From: Pseudomonadota bacterium
Lineage (GTDB): Bacteria > Pseudomonadota > Alphaproteobacteria > Acetobacterales > Acetobacteraceae
Length of the DNA: 15,744 nucleotides
Direction of reading: 5' to 3'
Assembly (NCBI GenBank): GCA_021808185.1
Contig: JAKBCB010000028.1
Location: 1 to 15,744 of the forward strand
Position 1 is the first letter of the stretch. Every line of letters starts with the position of its first letter. Both the position numbers and the translations under genes were made by a program. Of the stretch, positions 14,193 to 15,744 are shown piece after piece. The notes below the pieces were generated by a model. It saw only the letters and a list, made by a program, of their open reading frames with translations, was not told the DNA's origin and did no database searches.

Positions 14193-15203
14193 ATGCCCAC
14201 CCTGACCCGCCGCCGTCTGATCGCGGGCGCGACCGCGCTGCCGCTGGTTGCCATCCGCGCGCGCGCGGCCGGCGCCGCCGAGTTCAGCTACAAGCTCGCC
14301 ACCAACATGCCGGCGGCGCACCCGCTGAACCTGCGCGCGCAGGAGGCCGCCGCGCGGATCGCCAAGGCCACCGACGGGCGGGTCGAAATCCGCGTGTTTC
14401 CGTCGAGCCAGCTCGGCTCGGACACCGACACGCTGAGCCAGTTGCGCTCCGGCGCGGTCGAGCTGTTCACGCTGTCGGGGCTGATCCTGTCCACGCTGGT
14501 GCCGGCCGCCTCGATCAACGGCATCGGCTTCGCGTTCAAGGATTACGCCCAGGTCTGGCCCGCGATGGATGGCGCGCTGGGGGCGTTCGTGCGTGGCGAG
14601 ATCGGCAAGCGCGGGCTGATCGCGATGGACCGCATCTGGGACAACGGCTTTCGGCACATCACCACCAGCACGAAGCCGATCGCGCGCCCGGAGGATCTGC
14701 ACGGCGTCAAGCTGCGCGTGCCGGTCAGCCCGCTCTGGACCTCGATGTTCGCAGCCCTGGGCGCCTCGCCGCAGAGCATCAACTTCTCCGAGGTGTATTC
14801 GGCGCTGCAAACCCATGTGGTCGATGGGCAGGAAAACCCGCTGGCGGTGGTCGAGACCGCGAAGCTGTACGAAGTGCAGAAATATTGCAGCCTGACCAGC
14901 CATATGTGGGACGGCTACTGGCTGCTGGCCAACCGTCGCGCCTTCGACCGGCTGCCGCAGGATGCGCGCGAGATCGTGATGCGCGAGATGAACCAGTCGG
15001 CGCTGGACCAACGGGCGGACGTGGCGGCGCTGAACGCCTCGCTGCGCGGCAAGCTGGAAGGTGCGGGGATGGTGTTCAACGAGGTGGACACCGCCCCGTT
15101 CCGCGAGGCCTTGCGGCAGGCGAAATTCTACGCCGACTGGCGGGCGAAATACGGCGAGGCGGCCTGGGGCGTGCTGGAAGCCGCGGTGGGGAGCCTGTCC
15201 TGA
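14193..15203 (+). CDS. dctP: TRAP transporter solute-binding protein (DctP family)
   Basis: This 336-residue periplasmic binding protein is the high-affinity component of a TRAP transporter, which imports organic acids by ion symport. A Tat-like signal is visible (LTRRRLIAGATALPLVA, Arg6-Arg8), with likely cleavage after ARA or AGA near residues 25-28. DctP landmarks: SYKLATNMPAAHPLN, RIAKATDGRVEIRVFPSSQL, GAVELFTLSG, and DLHGVKLRVP with Arg174, the conserved residue that clamps a substrate carboxylate. ASPQSINFSEVYSALQTHVV and VDGQENPLAVV follow. The ATG at 14193 has GGAGG 9 nt upstream, buried in an inverted repeat. The stop overlaps the next frame as CTGA. The substrate is likely a carboxylate, judging by Arg174, but its identity is unknown. 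Confidence 0.95.
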   Translation: MPTLTRRRLIAGATALPLVAIRARAAGAAEFSYKLATNMPAAHPLNLRAQEAAARIAKATDGRVEIRVFPSSQLGSDTDTLSQLRSGAVELFTLSGLILSTLVPAASINGIGFAFKDYAQVWPAMDGALGAFVRGEIGKRGLIAMDRIWDNGFRHITTSTKPIARPEDLHGVKLRVPVSPLWTSMFAALGASPQSINFSEVYSALQTHVVDGQENPLAVVETAKLYEVQKYCSLTSHMWDGYWLLANRRAFDRLPQDAREIVMREMNQSALDQRADVAALNASLRGKLEGAGMVFNEVDTAPFREALRQAKFYADWRAKYGEAAWGVLEAAVGSLS

Positions 15204-15744
15204 CCCCGACGCGCGCCGAACGCTGGCTCGCCCGCGCGGTCGAGGCGCTCGCCGCCGTGCTCGTGGTGGCGGAAGCGGCGATCCTGTTCGCGGGCGTGGT
15301 GGCCCGGTTCGGCTTCCACGGCGGGCTCGTGTGGTCGGACGAACTGGCGTCGATCCTGTTCCTGTGGCTGGCGATGCTGGGCGCCGTGGTAGCGATGCAG
15401 CGCGGCGAGCACATGCGCCTGACCGCCATCGCCACACGGCTGCCGCCGGCGTGGCAGCGGCGGGCCGAGGTGTTTTCGTTTGCCGTGGCCGCACTGTTCC
15501 TCGCGCTGATCCTGTGGCCGGCGCTGGGCGCCGCGCAGGACGACATGGACATCGAAACCCCGGCGCTGGCGTGGTCCGGCGCGATCCGCACGGCGGCGAT
15601 CCCGGCCGGCTGCGCGCTGATGCTGCTCTCCGCCCTGCTGCGGCTGGCCCGCGCGCGCCTGACGGACGCGGCGCTGGTGGCGCTCGTGCTCGCGGCGGTC
15701 GCGGGGGCGCTGTATCTCGGCGCCGGATGGCTAACGGCGTTAGC
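15200..15744 (+). CDS. dctQ: TRAP transporter small permease DctQ, probably fused to DctM (3' end outside window)
   Basis: An open frame of at least 181 codons runs off the window. It encodes four membrane helices of the DctQ family: ALAAVLVVAEAAILFAGVV; then SDELASILFLWLAMLGAVVA, with the family-typical W-D/E-E entry and RGEHMRL after it; FSFAVAALFLALILWPALG; and IPAGCALMLLSALLRLA. A fifth hydrophobic helix (ALVALVLAAVAGALYLGAGW, after about residue 155) follows without a stop, as expected for a linker into a DctM large subunit. No ATG, GTG or TTG is in frame near the expected N-terminus. The best start is CTG at 15200, overlapping the dctP stop as CTGA, with GGGGAG 6 nt upstream. The GTG at 15257 is possible but would cut off the first 19 residues. 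Identification as DctQ is firm; the start and fusion are inferred. Confidence 0.88.
   Translation, partial: MTPTRAERWLARAVEALAAVLVVAEAAILFAGVVARFGFHGGLVWSDELASILFLWLAMLGAVVAMQRGEHMRLTAIATRLPPAWQRRAEVFSFAVAALFLALILWPALGAAQDDMDIETPALAWSGAIRTAAIPAGCALMLLSALLRLARARLTDAALVALVLAAVAGALYLGAGWLTAL

Noticed and set aside
2881..15494. Very long antisense open frames, for example minus strand 9277-6611 and 12154-10490
   Set aside because: They lie opposite genes with complete motif sets and have repetitive Arg/Ala/His/Gln-rich translations typical of shadow frames in GC-rich DNA. No recognisable domain or ribosome site supports them, except in the part of 4533-2881 that is the GntR gene itself.
1..15744. 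Insertion sequence, integrase, tRNA, rRNA, CRISPR array or riboswitch aptamer
   Set aside because: No transposase or integrase motif, cloverleaf, regularly spaced repeat or recognisable aptamer core was found on either strand. Gene order and base composition are uniform across the window.

Overview
The window is very GC-rich, with GC-heavy third codon positions, short leaders and tightly packed NTGA-overlapping genes. It looks like an alphaproteobacterial chromosome. The Hint-domain protein at the left edge and the density of Tat-dependent ABC and TRAP solute-binding proteins suggest Acetobacteraceae (Rhodopila/Roseomonas-like); this is an inference without phylogenetic support.

Layout: (1) 3-1160, the C-terminal part of a Hint-domain protein reading rightwards. 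(2) 1157-8380, a divergent cluster. On the minus strand are a GntR/FCD regulator, an ATZ/TRZ-type amidohydrolase and perhaps a 33-residue small ORF. On the plus strand are two NMT1/TauA-type solute-binding proteins (the first without a signal peptide), a permease, an ATPase and a nitrilase-superfamily amidase. The 252-bp divergent region holds two TTGTNNACAA palindromes, probably the regulator's operator. I read the whole as a regulated uptake-and-hydrolysis system for a nitrogen-containing small molecule. The ABC transporter would import it, the amidohydrolase would deaminate or ring-open it, and the Glu-Lys-Cys amidase, whose motifs resemble N-carbamoyl amino acid hydrolases, would cut a C-N bond. 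The substrate cannot be read from the sequence. (3) 8531-13146, a four-gene ribose-family (CUT2) ABC importer: binding protein, permease, double ATPase, second permease. No catabolic enzyme is attached. (4) 13228-14112, a YghU-type glutathione-dependent disulfide-bond oxidoreductase. (5) 14193-15744, the start of a TRAP transporter: DctP, then a DctQ reading frame that runs off the window and probably continues into a DctQM fusion.

The features most worth a second look are the twin operator sites, the signal-less binding-protein paralogue, an inverted repeat covering the DctP Shine-Dalgarno, the apparent CTG start of DctQ, a CCTTGCTAG 9-mer repeated upstream of two genes, and the small ORF coupled to the amidohydrolase. 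I see no tRNA, rRNA, CRISPR array, insertion sequence or integrase. No gene-free stretch exceeds 300 bp; the longest is the divergent region 3607-3858.
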